In this document: in pieces, positions 50,160 through 63,380 of the stretch
Numbering within the stretch: the first letter of the stretch is position 1
Layout of the letters: each line of letters begins with the position of its first letter
Source: Puffinus mauretanicus
Lineage: Eukaryota > Chordata > Aves > Procellariiformes > Procellariidae
Length of the DNA stretch: 64,000 nt
Direction of reading: 5' to 3'
Assembly (NCBI GenBank): GCA_023333565.1
Contig: JAJKFH010000374.1
Coordinates: 6,009,161-6,073,160, forward strand
Notes under the pieces: generated by a model
The model's input: only the letters and a program-made list of their open reading frames with translations
Databases searched by the model: none
What the model was told of the DNA's origin: nothing
Program-made: the position numbers and the translations under genes

Positions 50160-51145
50160 GATGTATTTGCAGTATCTTTATGATAGTATATTTTAACACC
50201 TTTATCAATGACCTGGAGGAGGCAAAGGAGTGTGCTCTCATCAAGTTTGCAGATGACACCAAACTGGGGGAGGTGGTAGGGGGACAAGCGGAGGAAAGGG
50301 TCAACACCACTCTATACGCTCAAGGGCAGGGCTGCCATCCAGAGGGACCTAGGCAGGCTGGTGGAGTGGGACTAACAGAAACCTTATGTAATTCTGCAAG
50401 GGAAAATATGAAGTCCTGCACGTGGCAAAGAATAACTTGCTGGGGTAAATCCTCAGCTTACAGGCTGGGAGTGGCATGGCTAGTGACCACCTCTGCTGAA
50501 AAGGCTCTAGGGGTCATGGTGGGCAACATGAGGCTGTAGTATGCCCTGATAGCAAAAGAGGCCAGCAGCATCCTGGGCTGTATGAACAGGAGCAGAGTCA
50601 GTAGATTGAAGCAAGTGATTATCCCACTGTACTCAGCATTCATTAGGCCACTGAGTCTGGTTTTGGCTCCCCCAGTACAAGAAAGAAGCTGACAAACTGA
50701 AGAAAGTTGATAGGAGGCCACCAAGATTGTGGGGTTGGAGCACTTGTCCTGTGAGGGGAGGCTGAAGGACTCCAGCCTTGTTCAGCCTAGAGAAGAAATG
50801 GTTTGGAGGGGGGGACCTAGCACCTATATGGAGGTTATCAACAAGACAGAACCAGGCTTTTCATCAGCTGATGTATGGCTGGAGGATGAGAAACAAGAGG
50901 AATAAAGGGAAACAAGAGAAGTTCTGACTCAATATGAGGAAAAATGTTTTTCACCATGAGGACAGTCAAGCAGTGGGGCAGGTTACCCAAAGATCTTGCG
51001 CAGTCTCCATCCTTGGAGATTTTCAAGACCTGACTGGACAAAGCCCTGAAGAACTTGGTCTGGCCTCATAGCTGACCCTGTTTTGAGCAGTAGGTTGGAC
51101 TAGAGAGCTCCTGATGTCTCTTCCAACCTGACTTATCCTGTGATG
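50160..51145 (+). mobile_element. CR1 LINE, 3' half with 3' UTR, inactive
   Basis: A 5'-truncated copy starting inside RT. It reads [29 protein letters not shown] at about 50190-50275, so the FADD catalytic motif is still spelled out. Then come CTLIPDRQKASSILG-like and MNRSRVSRLKQVIIPLYSAFIRP blocks (about 50560-50650) in shifted frames, a RTKRNKGKQEKF..NMRKNVFHHEDSQAV region (about 50880-50975), and the 3' UTR with TGACCCTGTTTTGAGCAGTA and GGTTGGACTAGAGAGCTCCT. It ends near CCAACCTGACTTATCCTGTGAT at about 51143. Frameshifts after about 50290 make it dead. Divergence is intermediate between the copy at 1-690 and the young copy at the right edge. Confidence 0.93.
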
Positions 51146-51402
51146 GTCTGTCTTCAAAGCTCTGCTTTAAGAGGTCTCCAGGTCTCTCTGTGGCTTACTT
51201 GGACATATATCCAAAACAGCAAGTCTATTACCCTTTACCAGATAAAAGTTTTTTAGAAATTGATTGTGAGAATAAATCTGGAGAGAAGTAGGAAATCTGT
51301 TCTTCTTCAGGATGGCTTTCCCTGAGCAACTCTCAAAATCTGCGTTTTCCATCTTCTTTTATAGAAACTCTTCCCAGAAATTAATGCATTTTCTTATAAG
51401 GT

Positions 51403-51440
51403 GTTTTTTGTTTTGTTTGTTTGTTTGTTTGTTTGGTTTT
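51403..51440. repeat. (GTTT)n microsatellite
   Basis: About eight GTTT-type units, slightly interrupted at the left end by a T6 run. Confidence 0.9.
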
Positions 51441-51583
51441 TTTAAATATCCTTCCTGGTTCTTGTTCCAAGAGTAATGGACTCTTGGACTTTCACCAAAT
51501 ATGACAAGAATGATTCTGTTTTTCCAGCTCAAGTCCTACTGGATGTGCAAATAGATAAAATAATAAGTATAGATTTTAATTTC

Positions 51584-51605
51584 TTTTTTTTTTTTTTTTT
51601 TTTTT
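51584..51605. repeat. Poly-T run (22)
   Basis: The longest homopolymer in the window, 22 T in a row, followed by AAGGTAAG. No retroposon body is recognised next to it. Confidence 0.9.
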
Positions 51606-54600
51606 AAGGTAAGAGGGCAAAAGAATGACTTTTTTCCCTAATTGTAGTAGTGATTAGATAGAGAATCGGAATGTCTTCAGTCATAAACACTTTGGCAGAC
51701 ATAAACATTCTGTAGGACTTTCATTTACACAAAGGAAGGAAATCAGTTCCAGATGAAGGCATCTCAGTGTAGGTGTCTAGAGGAGATTTAGGTATCTAGG
51801 GTTCTGTTACAATCAATACATTCAGCGGAGCCAGGAGAGCTGTTCGGTTAACCAGTACTAGATGTCTGTTTTAGAATGAGCTGAGGCACTTCTTAGGTGT
51901 TGTTGACTGTATTGTCTAGATATTCCCAGACCATAAGCGATCCTGAGATGCCTAGATCACATGTGGACACCTGCACTGAATCTCACCCAAAGTGACACAC
52001 TTCTGAAGACATTACACTAACAGGAAATCTGATTCTTTGCTGGAAGATAAGGTAATCATATCAGTACAGTTTTATAGTTAACTTACTAATTTTATTCCTA
52101 AATTATTAGCCTATTTTCCATCTACTCCATCATGTATAAAATGACATATCTGCACACATGTGGCCAATTACCATCCAAAGGAATACAATTTCATTTTATG
52201 TGCTTTTATTTTACACATTTTCTTATACACTGTTTTACACTATTTTCTTATAAATAAGATACATGTACTTGTATGAACTTTTATTTTCTTATGAAATTGT
52301 GTGTGTACTTCTCAGGTGCCTGAAATATCGTATCCTTTTCACATAGACTTGCTTATGCTGTAGTTCAAAAGTAATCTATAACTGTCTATTCCCTGTTTGT
52401 AATTCCTGTTACAAATACAAGAACCGAAGCCTAGATCAAAGTCTTAATTCAGAAAGAAAAGGAAAAAAAAAAAGCACCTTTATTCAGAAAATGGTCTCCA
52501 CTGATTTGCAATCAAAGCTATTAAGTATAAACATGTCATTGCTTATGTTAAATGGCACATGTAAGTGACACCTGGGAAGTACAGTATATAGTCCCTAGGT
52601 ATCTATGCTATACTTTTGTCTAAAGATCAAACTAATTTTTTTCAGTACTCAAAGTCCTTTTGAATGCTTCTATTCACACTTGTGTGATACATTTAAACTT
52701 GTATATACTAAGCAGTAAGGAACTGGTTTTTTTCAAAGTCCAAAAATCTGTGACAATACCTCAACTGCCAGTGCTAGAGCTGTTGACCTTCATTTTGAGT
52801 CTGCTTTCCCTCAGCTATTTTAGAAACAACAGACACTTATTTTAATAGAATTTATTCATTTCAGCTTTTAATGGATATCACATTTGTCACCTCTCAAGAA
52901 TAGGGACCCCTGGTAACTCTTAAATTAGAATGTCATAGAATAAATGTCATGTACAACTAAGACATGATTGCAGTATGTTTGGATCATTTTGCTTTCTATC
53001 ATCAGCACACAAGAAGGACACATTATTCAGACACTGGTATGATAAATCTCACAACAGAGTGAAAACTGAAGGGTTTATCCCTTATGCAATCTCCTGTATC
53101 AGTAGGAATAATTTTGAACTTCAGGAAAGAAAAAAAAATATTTAAGATGATAGGGATGGTGAAAACAAGTAACATCTGATTAGGGCAGTGGCATTTTATT
53201 TTAAGGTTTTGATGAATGATTTTTATTAAGAGCAGGCATAGTTTGTGGGAAGGTCTTAAACAGTAGAAGGATTCCAGGGGAAATACAATGGTATCCATCT
53301 GTCTGCAATGTAGAAGCTATGGAGAGTATCTGGATTACTATTGTTTTTTATGACGAAAACAGAAAACATAATTAAATTGTTTGCAGATTGACATTTCCAG
53401 GAATTAAATAATGCAAATTTGGATTAACGGTACCTCAAGTCTATTGAGATATGTAAGGTTAGTTCTTGCCATGTCTCTGGTTTATGCATTGTAACACACC
53501 TGCAGCTGTGGAGACCTTCATTATGTTTTTTCCTTGTTACAGCGAGAAAGAGAAAACTGGGATTCTCCTGCACTCAAAAGAAAAGCTTTTAAACTTGGGA
53601 TAAATCGTATGTTCCACTGGCTCTTGGTAATATAGATTTATGGAACAATTGGAAAGCAATGATTCCATTTAGAAAAGGTCAGCTAGATACCTATGTCCTA
53701 ACCAGTACATTACAATATTTCTAAGGAGCATCACTAGCAGAACTAAGAATCTTTGATTCTCATTCTGAAAGTTGTCAGATGATATATGTTTACCCTTTTA
53801 CAGTGCTAGGCAAACCCCTCTAAGAGTTGGTATATGTATGTATTTTTTTTTATCTTAAGGTTAGTAGATTCTCTTAAATGTGGGAGGAAAAAAGGGAGAA
53901 AAAAGTCTTATGTCTCAGAAAAATAATTTTTTTTCCTCTTGCATTCCTTGCTTCTGTAACTTTTACCTTTCCTAAATAGAAGGCTGCCTTGTAGGAGGGT
54001 ATAGCCACAGCCTATGCAGAGAGTAGGAGCTGGAGTACTTTGAAATGCATAGTGGGGTGTGATTTATATTTATATTGTGGCAATTTTCATTATTCTTGTT
54101 CATCTTCTTAAACTCTGCTACTTCATTAAAATCTGTGTATTCATTCCAAAAGCAGCCTAAAAGGTAGGCCCTAGACAGTCTTCATGAACTTTTCAAAAGC
54201 AGTTATATAAGGGATATATCAAGGCCAGTTAGATGGTATACATTAACTATTGTTCCATAGACTCTGTCCAGATTAAGAAACAGGTGCGCACCTCAATCTG
54301 TTCCTGGTCTCCCCAGTGTTGATCCTGGTGATGGATGTGAACACTTTGTGACTCTCTCCTAGCTTGCAAACTGGTTTTTCTTCATGTAGAAACACATGAC
54401 TTAATGGAGGGGAGGGCAATGAGAGGAGTTAAATGCATATTTGGGTTCATAGTCGGGTCTCATCACAACGTGGGCTCATGATGCAATTGGGGTATACATT
54501 AATGCTGGGAAATCCAGAATTCCTCCAGGTACACTATTGTGGAAAGAACAAGGACTGCTTGAACAATATCGGTGGACTTTCTAAGAAGGTAAAGCCAAGC

Positions 54601-54618
54601 TCTGTGAGGTCTGTGACC

Positions 54619-54690
54619 TACCTACCTTTCTTTCTGTCTCTCTGTCTTTCTCTTTATTTCTTTCTCTGTCTTTCTGTATTTCCTTCTATC
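54619..54690. repeat. Pyrimidine-rich (TTTC)/(TGTC) imperfect repeat
   Basis: Irregular TTTC, TCTG and TGTC units over about 70 bp. This explains the leucine/serine/phenylalanine-rich end of an overlapping 108-codon frame. Confidence 0.8.
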
Positions 54691-57600
54691 AGAAATATTG
54701 GTATCTCTCTTGTTCCTCCCAAGTCTGTGTTTCCATCTGAAGAGAAATGTCTGAATTAATTCAGAAGAGAGTTGGGGTTATTTAATATTATGGACAACCA
54801 GTGAACTAGGGCAGAGGAGAAAAGCAAAGTAAACCATCACAGAGAAATTAATTGAAGGCCTTACAGGATAAAGTTCTGCAGCATCCTGCTCTGGGGCATG
54901 CAGGTATGAGTCTTTGTTTTCATGTAGAAACCCATTTTATTTTCATAAGCACAAGAGTTTTCCTTAGCTAAATTGAAACAAATGGTATTAAATCTTCGAA
55001 AGCTTATCCATGTCTAGCAAAGTCTCAGCGAATAAGAGTGGTTCACGAGTGAACAATTTAAGTTACCACTCCAAACTTCTTTACTATATCAAACTCTATC
55101 CTTACCTCACATCCTAGATCAGCTAATACAGGTTCTTTATTCCCATTTTGAATTCCCTGTGTCTTGTCTCTGCCTCTAGTTATCTCCACTTTATTATAGT
55201 TGGTGATATTGTCTGTCTTCCAGTATCAGCAAGCATTTAAGGTTCAAGAATATATAATGGGAAATGCCAAGGAACCTTAATAGTACACTATGCTATTGGC
55301 TTATAATACAATTTAAGGTTGCCCAGTCTTCTACACTCTGAATTACATATTTAAGTTGGAAATTTAGTTCTCATGCTATACCCACTATTACTCAGGTTGC
55401 ATAGACCAATGTAGAAGCTGTGTCTGGCCTATTCATAAGCTGAAGGAAACAGAATTATAACTCCTCTGGTATAATATTTTCTGCCTTTGGTTTGCTTGCA
55501 GCACATCACAACGCTTTTTTAAAAGCTCTCTTGACTCCCATAAATTTTATGGTCTTTTTCTAGCCACACTTTCAGAATTTTTGATTTTGCCTCACTTACA
55601 TAGCTCCTTTGTTCTACCAGTCCCTTTGTTTTTACATTCCATTTCTAATTCCCAGCTTTATTTTATATGCAGTGGTTGTTTTTTTTCTTAACACCTACTT
55701 TGAACTATCTCTGTGCCCAGTGTTGATGAGAATTTGTCAGTTCAAATAAAACCAGGAGGAGACATGGCTCAGCCCTCCCCAAAATTGTACTCTATATTCT
55801 TCAAACTGAGTACTGAAAAAGTAACCAAAAAAATTCCCTGAAACCCACAACCTGCTCCAAACATGGCCCATTACAACTAACATGTTGTTAGTTGAACAAC
55901 AGGCCTATATTGAACATCTAGCTAAAGTTTGGAGATAAAGCTCATATTAAAGGATCTTTTTTTTTTTTTAAATGAATGGTAATATTTAAGTAAAACCTTC
56001 ATAATTGGGATTACTACTGAACTTCTGTCAGAAAGCCAGACTCAGCAACACTCTTGATCTGTGGGCATTATCCTTTCACTTACCAAATAAGACAGGGATC
56101 TTTGTATGTGCTTTGACTTTGTGATAGAAGTGAGTTGAGGCTCATACGCTTACAGGTTCACTGAAATCATTGTATCTGGTCAAGAACTGAGATGCTACCT
56201 CCAAAAGTAATGAAGCTTGTTTATGATTTTGTATAAGCATACAGAAGTGTTTGCTCTTAAAAGAGCAAAAATAAACAACAAAATAAACCTTCTTTGAGAC
56301 AACCTGTCTTTGGGATTTGTACAAAACCAGGAAATATTAGGGGGATAGAGCTAGTATGTGTTAAATATGATGTGTCATGTGCTTAGAAAAAGTTTTTCCT
56401 TCTTTGGAATTGCTGCTAAGATGATAGCTAGGTACAAATGCCCACGATGACTTTCACATTAACTTGGAACAAAAAGAAAGAGAAAAAAAAAATCTGCTTG
56501 CATATCTGTTCTGTTCTAGCCTAGTCTAGTTCGAATGGCTTTTAGCATTTTCAACACTGCTAATAGTCTTCTCCTTTATAAAGCCACCCTAAATCATGCT
56601 TTATTTGAGCTGAAGAAAAACAGAACCATCTGAATGGTCAAATGGGAAAACTGTTGAAGAGTTTATTTTTAAAATGGTTATATTATTAGCAGTAGTGGTA
56701 GTATTAGACAGTGTGATCAATTAATGCCACTTGTCAAAATATACCTTAAGACTGTAGAAATGTGTAAACCACCAAGAGGCCAGAGTCAAAACAGCCTGTT
56801 CAAATGGAATGACCTAAATTAAACTTGTTGCATTCCAGGAAGACACAGAGCTCTTCATATGTAGCTCCAATTAGAGAGTTCTGAATGACATTGTTTTGTG
56901 TCAAGACGTTCAAGCCTACCTGCTTCTTAACACCAAAAGAGTATATTTATTTCAGGATGGTAGTTGGCAAGTGTGAAATATGTCTGCACCTAGCCTAAGG
57001 ATCCACAGTGCTTGTGTTTTATGTGTATATTTACAAAGTCTATGCTGCATGTGTCCATTTCCCTACCGACAACACGAAGAGTTTGCTATATTTAAAGATG
57101 TTTGTGCTGTGTGCATTTGAGGCTACAAAATTCACTTTCAAGCTTTACATTATTTACATTTTTTGAAAGTAGAGTATATTAGAATTTTGAAATTGCATTT
57201 TTAATTTTTTTTAATTTAAAACTCAAATTCTAACAAAAAAAACATTTAAAAATATCTATTTAAAATCATTAGAAATCTTTCATTTTGCATGTAATTAAGA
57301 ATGCTTGAAAGTACCAATAAAAAAAATGAAAAAATCACACACTTTCCTAAACCAATTAAAAAAAATACATAAAGTCAGAAATATCATTCCATTTTCTAGT
57401 AGAAAGTTGAAAAATATCTAAAAAGGTTTGATACACTTATCTATGAGGTGACAAATGAATTACAAAAAGAGATTTTTTCTGTTTTCTCTGTCTAAAACAA
57501 AGCTTATGAGTGACAGTGACTGAGAACATTTCTCTGTATGTTTTCTGTTTTTTAGTTCATACTTTGTGTAGAAAGAGATTAAGACTGAAAACAGGTTTTT

Positions 57601-58707
57601 ATTTTCCCATATAATAGCTTTGGGTAGGAGACCACGCAATCATTTAACTATGCACTTTCATCGTATTCTCTAAGCAAATACTCACAATTGTGCGTTACAT
57701 CTTGAAATAATTTTTAATAGCCATTTATCTATATATTGCTGCTTTGCCATATTTATTTACCACCAACGGTATTATTTTGTTGGTAGTTGTCATTTTAAGT
57801 TGTTCTCTCCTTTTTTAAACCTTCTTTGGTTTTGCCTTTTCTATTTCTAACTCCCTCTCACCTTCCTTCCCCCTCCTTGTATACACTCCTCCCTATCATC
57901 CCCCCCATCTCCTTGCTGCAATCGATAACGAACGTGTACTCCCATCTGTTCAGAAAGAACAGAGGCCAGACCAGATGTGACCTGTGATTTACCAAATGGG
58001 ATGCAAACACAAGGAATGCTGTCTGCCATCTGTTGATGCAGAAACCAATAGAGCTGGACTAGCATTTCAGCAAAGCTCTCCCACTGGGAAACTGCAAAGG
58101 AAACTCATCTGTTTCATTTTTTTCTCCTCTTCTGACCTGACAGTTCCTCTGCACGAAGAGTGTCTTGCAATGAAGCTATAAGAGTTTACATCTAAATGGC
58201 TGTGCTCTGGGGAAAATAAAAGAAGGCTTTTTACAGCTTATACTTTATATTTCTGCCAGAAACAGCAGTACAGAGATGATACTTCTCTCTACAGCAAACT
58301 GATACATGAAGCTGCTCTCTAAAACGGATAGGGCAAACAAAGCCTCTGGTTTTCCTCCCTCTCCTCTCTCCTTCTTTTCAGTGCACATGAAAAGGTCCTG
58401 AGAGTGCTGAAGGAAATGAAGCAGGTGTTAGTTACAAAAAAAGATCCTTGTCTCCACTTCATTCTACTTCCAAATTACCCCACCAAGGAACCCATCTGGT
58501 TTCTATTCTAAAAGAGGAAATGCATAACATAGGGAGTCATCCTGGTGTGTGATCTAAGAGAATCTTTGGTATATTCTTATGCACTGATGCAAACTTTTAA
58601 TATACGAGTTGAAAACACAAGGATGGTTTGAAATGATAGTTCAGGGCCCAGCAGTTCAAAATGTACTTGATAGTAAATTGGGATGCAGAGACATTCATAT
58701 CTGGGGA

Positions 58708-58725
58708 TTTTTTTTTTTTTTTTTT
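58708..58725. repeat. Poly-T run (18)
   Basis: A pure run of 18 T within AT-rich DNA. Confidence 0.88.
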
Positions 58726-60459
58726 AATTTAATCAGCATACTCATGACTTCAACTGGATAGAACCTGGCAACATTTTAAAGGCCAGTAGCACTTTCAGTG
58801 CTTTTTAGATCTCTTTTCTGTGCTTTATGTAAACTGAAGCATTATAGAACCAGAAGAGATTTCTATCCACTTCTTTTCACATAGCTTGAGCAGAAGAGCA
58901 GTGGAGTGAGTAATTCACTTCCAGAAACCAGTTTTCCACCTCCAAGAATCGTATGCAGGCAGTTTTACTATAATGGCATGGATTCCAAATAAGATATTCT
59001 CCGCCTGTGCTGCTACCTGCTATTTTTGGTTTAATATCTATTTTTTGAAACACTGCAGCCAGAGGAGTCTTAGATTTTATGTTCCTTGAAGATATCTTTT
59101 TAATCCTGTGTGCAGACTGAATGTAGCATTTTACCCTGATATGGCTATTCCTATATCACTATATTAGCAGTTTTATAGATAGCAACTCCTGAACATCATA
59201 TTTGTTTAAATTAACAAGAGAAAGCATATTCAGAAAAGACAAAAAGATCTTTGGTAACAATGTTTACAGCTTGTTTTTGGTTTTGTTTTTTTTTCATGTT
59301 ACTTCAACATCCCTAAATGATTAGGAGGTCTACAGCAAGTTCAGATTTGATACTCAATTATTCATCCACCCTGTTCAGGAGACATGCATCAAAATGATTG
59401 ACTCCTGCTTTGTACAGTGTAGAAGGAGATGTCAGGTAGGTGTGAGGGGGAAGCTAAGCAGCTTTCCTCAAACAGTGATGAGCCAGTTTCTAAGTACATA
59501 AAAAGATGCCATTTTAAACTACTCACCTGCACAATCTCCAGGGATCTGTGTTGTGGCTTCTTTTGAATCTCTTTGGTTTCTCTTTTTTTTTTTTTCTCTC
59601 TGACACTGAGAGCAGAATACCTGAAATGCTGTGTCAGAGAGGAATACTTTTGCCAAAAGATAAATCTACTTGCTTTTTCCCTATTTCTGTGTTGAAAGGC
59701 AGTGATCAGTCATTAGCAAGCAGATTGCCAAAGCAACTTTAGCAAAGGCAGAAGCCTTTGCAAATGGGAATTAATGGGGAAAAGAAAATGATCTTTTCAT
59801 ATTCTCAGCTCTCATAATGTATGGCAATCTGTCTCTAGGAGGAGTTGGGAATCAATTAAGCATGAATGATGTATAGGAAGGTGGAATGTGACCTTAACAA
59901 GTTGTCTTTCTCTTGTCTTGATGTTTCCATCTGTTTTGGGCAAAGAATGTTCTGATAACGTGGTAAGGAGGTAGATATGATTTCCGAGGGAACAGTTATT
60001 ATGGGCCAATATCTTCCCGGACCTGATAAGTTTAATCCAAGTTGCCTGGGAGGTAAGAAGTCATAAAATATTTTATCTGAGGCAAGTGCAAAAATACTCA
60101 TAAACTCAAAGGTTAATCACTGCACCAAAAGAACAGATGAAGGAGACAGGGCAGTTTTATGTGTCTCAGTGTCATGTCCTTATTAATCATGACACCCGTT
60201 TGCTTTAAGTATGCCTTATGTATTTTCTTTTGAAAGCCAAATGGATAGACAAAGAAATGGAAGGTTAGTACTATCACATGCTAAACAGTTCTGCCTTTCT
60301 TTTATCGTATGTTCAGAGTATTGCACTACAGCAAGGACATATTCTAATTCATTCAGTGACTGACCAAACATTCCTTTCAGCTAAAAATCCAAAATTCCTC
60401 CTGTATGAGTTGTCATGGATAAGAAAAGAAATATGAAAGATTACAGGTTAAAAGACACA

Positions 60460-61386
60460 GATGTGCCCAAACTGAAGAGATATGGTCTGGATGGTTAGAC
60501 TAAAAGTTGGGAGAAAAATGTCTGGACCATCAGGCTCAAAGGATAGGGGTTAAGGGTTCAAATTTAGACAGGTGGCCTGTTACAAGGACATTTGTCATGG
60601 GGGCAATGGTGGTGCCAATACTATTTAAAAACATCATTAGCAGCCTGGACAGTGGGATAGGCTGCATCCTCAGCAAGTTCATAGGTGAGATTAAAATGCC
60701 ATTTAGGAGACATCTTGGAGAAATGGGCTAAGAGAAACCTCCCAGAGCTCAGCAAAAACAAATACATTGTTGCACCAGAGTCAGAGTAACTCCGCACAGG
60801 ACTATACAGGCTTGGGGTTGACTGGTGGAAAAGTAGCTTTTCATAAAAGACATAGCAGTCCTGGTGGACAAAAATTGTGCGTAGATCAGCAATGTACCCT
60901 TGCACCAGTGAAGGCTAACCTCAAGAGTGCAGGCAGTAGGTCAAGAGGAGTGATTGTTTCTCCTTCTTTGGCACTTAGAGACCAAATTTGTAGTTCTGTA
61001 TAAAATTTTAGGGTTGTCAGTACGAGTAAGACATTGACAGACTGGAATGAGTCAGTGGAAGGCCATTAAGATGTTAAGTGAGCCAGAGCACCTGATATAT
61101 AAGTTGAATTTGTTCAGGCTGAAGAAGAGAAGATTAAGTGGGGATCTAACTTCTGTGTCCACCTGACTAATTGGAGGATAAAGAAAAGACTATCCTTGCT
61201 GGTGCACATCAAAAAGACAAGAAGCAATGACTGCATGATGCAATAAAGGAAATTCAGATTAGATAAAAGGAAACATTTCTTCCCTGTGAAAGTGGTAAAG
61301 CACTGGAACAAGTTGCTCAGAGAGGCTGTGAAGTCCCCATGCTTGGAGGTCTTCACAACTTTACTTGAAAAGGCCCCATACAACCT
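60460..61386 (+). mobile_element. Older CR1 LINE, interrupted on its 3' side
   Basis: Starts around a GLDGW-like block (about 60480) and runs through the motif preceding the catalytic site (DSGIGCILSKF at about 60647-60685). Here the FADDTK counterpart is destroyed (it reads as FIGEIK). It continues through a LNLFRLKKRRLSGDLTSV-like block (about 61105-61160), the RKHFFPVKVVKHWNKLLREAVKSPCLEVFTTL-like C-terminus (about 61265-61365), and stops at about 61386. The usual last 100 or so bases (3' UTR with the CTGCTTTGAGCAG core and tail) are absent, and the reverse-oriented young CR1 begins exactly there. Heavily mutated and non-functional. Confidence 0.9.
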
Positions 61387-61473
61387 AGAATCATAGAATC
61401 ATAAAATCATTAAGGTTGGAAAAGACCTCTAAGATCACCGAGTCCAACCATCAAGCCAACACCATTACGCCCA

Positions 61474-63380
61474 CTACACCATGTCCCTAAACGCCTCATT
61501 TACATGTCTTTTAAATACTTCCAGGGATGGTGACTCAACCACTTCCCTGGGCAGCCTGTTCTAATGTTTAACCACTCTTTCAGTAAAGAAATTTTTCCTA
61601 ATGTCCAATCTAAACCTCCCTTGGCGCAACTTGAGGCCATTTCCTCTTGTCCTATCACTTGTTACTTGGGAGAAGAGACCAACACCCACCTCGCTACAAC
61701 CTCCTTTCAGGTAGTTGTAGAGCGCGATGAGGTCTCCCCTCAGCCTCCTCTTCTCCAGGCTAAACAACCCCAATTCCCTCAGCTGCTCCTCATAAGACTT
61801 GTGCTCCAGGCCCTTCCCCAGGTTCGTTGCCCTTCTCTGGACACGCTCCAGCACCTCAATGTTCTTCTTGTAGTGAGGGGCCCAAAACTGAACACAGTAT
61901 TCGAGGTGCGGCCTCACCAGTGCTGAGTACAGGGGCACGATCACCTCCCTGCTCCTGCTGGCCACGCTATTTCTGATACAGGCCAGGATGCTGTTGGCCG
62001 CCTTGGCCACCTGGGCACACTGCCGGCTCATGTTCAGCCAGCTGTCAGCCAGCACCCCCAGGTCCTTTTCCTCTGGGCAGCTTTCCAGCCACTCTTCCCC
62101 AAGCCTGTAGCGTTGCCTGGGGTTGTTGTGGCCAAAGTGCAGGACCCGGCACTTGGCCTTGTTGAATCTCATACAGTTGGCCTCAGCCCATCGATCCAGC
62201 CTGTCCAGGTCCCTCTGCAGAGCCTTCCTACCCTCCAGCAGATCAACACTCCCGCCCAACTTGGTGTCATCTGCAAACTTCCTGAGGGAGCACTCAATCC
62301 CCTCATCCAGATCGTTGATAAAGATATTGAACAACACCGGCCCCAAAACTGAGCCCTGGGGAACACCGCTCGTGACCGGCCGCCAACTGGATTTAACTCC
62401 GTTGACCACAACTCTCTGGGCTCGGCCGCCCAGCCAGTTTTTTACCCAGCGAAGAGTGTACCTGTCTAGGCCGTGAGCCGCCAGCTTCTCTAGGAGAATG
62501 CTGTGGGAGACAGTGTCAAAGGTTTTACTGAAGTCCAGGTAGACCACATCCACAGCCTTTCCCTCATCCACTAGGCAGGTCACCTGGTCATAGAAGGAGA
62601 TCAGGTTGGTCAAGCAGGACCTGCCTTCCATGAACCCATGCTGGCTGGGCCTGATCCCCTGGTTGTCCCGGACATGGCTTGTGAGCGCCCTCAAAACAAA
62701 CCGCTCCATGATCTTCCCCGGCACCGAGGTCAGGCTGACCGGCCTGTAGTTCCCCGGATCCTCCTTCCGGCCCTTCTTGTAGATGGGCGTCACATTGGCG
62801 AGCCTCCAGTCGTCCAGGACCTCCCCAGTTAACCAGGACTGTTGGTAAATGATGGAGAGTGGCTTGGCAAGCTCCTCCGCCAGCTCCCTCAGTACCCTCG
62901 GGTGGATCCCATCCGGCCCCATAGACTTGTGAGCGTCCAGGTGGCATAGCAGGTCATTAACTTCTTCCTCTTGGATTATGGGGGGTTTATCCTGCTCGCT
63001 GTCCCTGTCTTCCAGCTCAGGGGGCTGAGTACCCTGAGGATAACTGCTCTGACTACTAAAGACTGAGGCAAAGAAGGCGTTGAGTACCTCAGCCTTATCC
63101 TCGTCCTTGGTGGCAACGTTCCCCCCCGCATCCAACAGAGGATGGAGATTCTCCTTGGCTCTCCTTTTGTCATTAATATACTTGTAAAAGCATTTTTTGT
63201 TGTCTCTCACGACAGCGGCCAGGTTGAGTTCCAGCTGGGCTTTTGCCTTTCTAATTTCCTCTCTGCACAACCTCACGAGATCCCTGTACTCTTCCTGAGT
63301 TGGCTGCCCCTTCTTCCAAAGGTGATAAACTCTCCTTTTTTCCTGAGTCCCAGCCAGAGCTCCCCGTTCAGCCAGGCCGG
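61474..63380 (-). pseudogene. CR1 ORF2, reverse transcriptase and C-terminal part (broken)
   Basis: Non-LTR retrotransposon RT. From N- to C-terminal the minus strand shows a linker with VYHLWKKG (about 63310-63335), [14 protein letters not shown] (about 62705-62745), [20 protein letters not shown] (about 62590-62650), motif [13 protein letters not shown] with its aspartate (62515-62535 covers DFSKTFD), [14 protein letters not shown] (about 62328-62367), catalytic FADD at 62266-62277, and the C-terminal [20 protein letters not shown] block (about 61870-61930). A 647-codon open frame (61561-63504) covers it. Its first 50 or so residues, above about 63336, are out of the family frame and meaningless. 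Lesions: an A6 run at 63336-63341 needs one more base to join the endonuclease frame, and a TAG at 61561-61563 falls where the family has tryptophan (KHWNRLP). Beyond that TAG the frame continues coherently to the normal stop at 61474-61476. Confidence 0.95.

Larger units (their letters stand above)
51146..60459. other. AT-rich non-coding DNA, no gene confidently seen
   Basis: Contains (GTTT)n at 51403-51440, T22 at 51584-51605, a TTTC/TGTC-rich tract at 54619-54690, T18 at 58708-58725, an extremely AT-rich block at about 57125-57440, and a pyrimidine-rich patch at about 57840-57915. A possible small exon is described at 53543-53626 but is not strong enough to annotate as a gene. No mobile element is recognised. 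Confidence 0.5.

Noticed and set aside
57840..58200. Pyrimidine-rich patch followed by several CATCTG/CAGATG E-box words, as a possible enhancer
   Set aside because: E-box hexamers are common by chance and I have no conservation information, so it is not supported from sequence alone.
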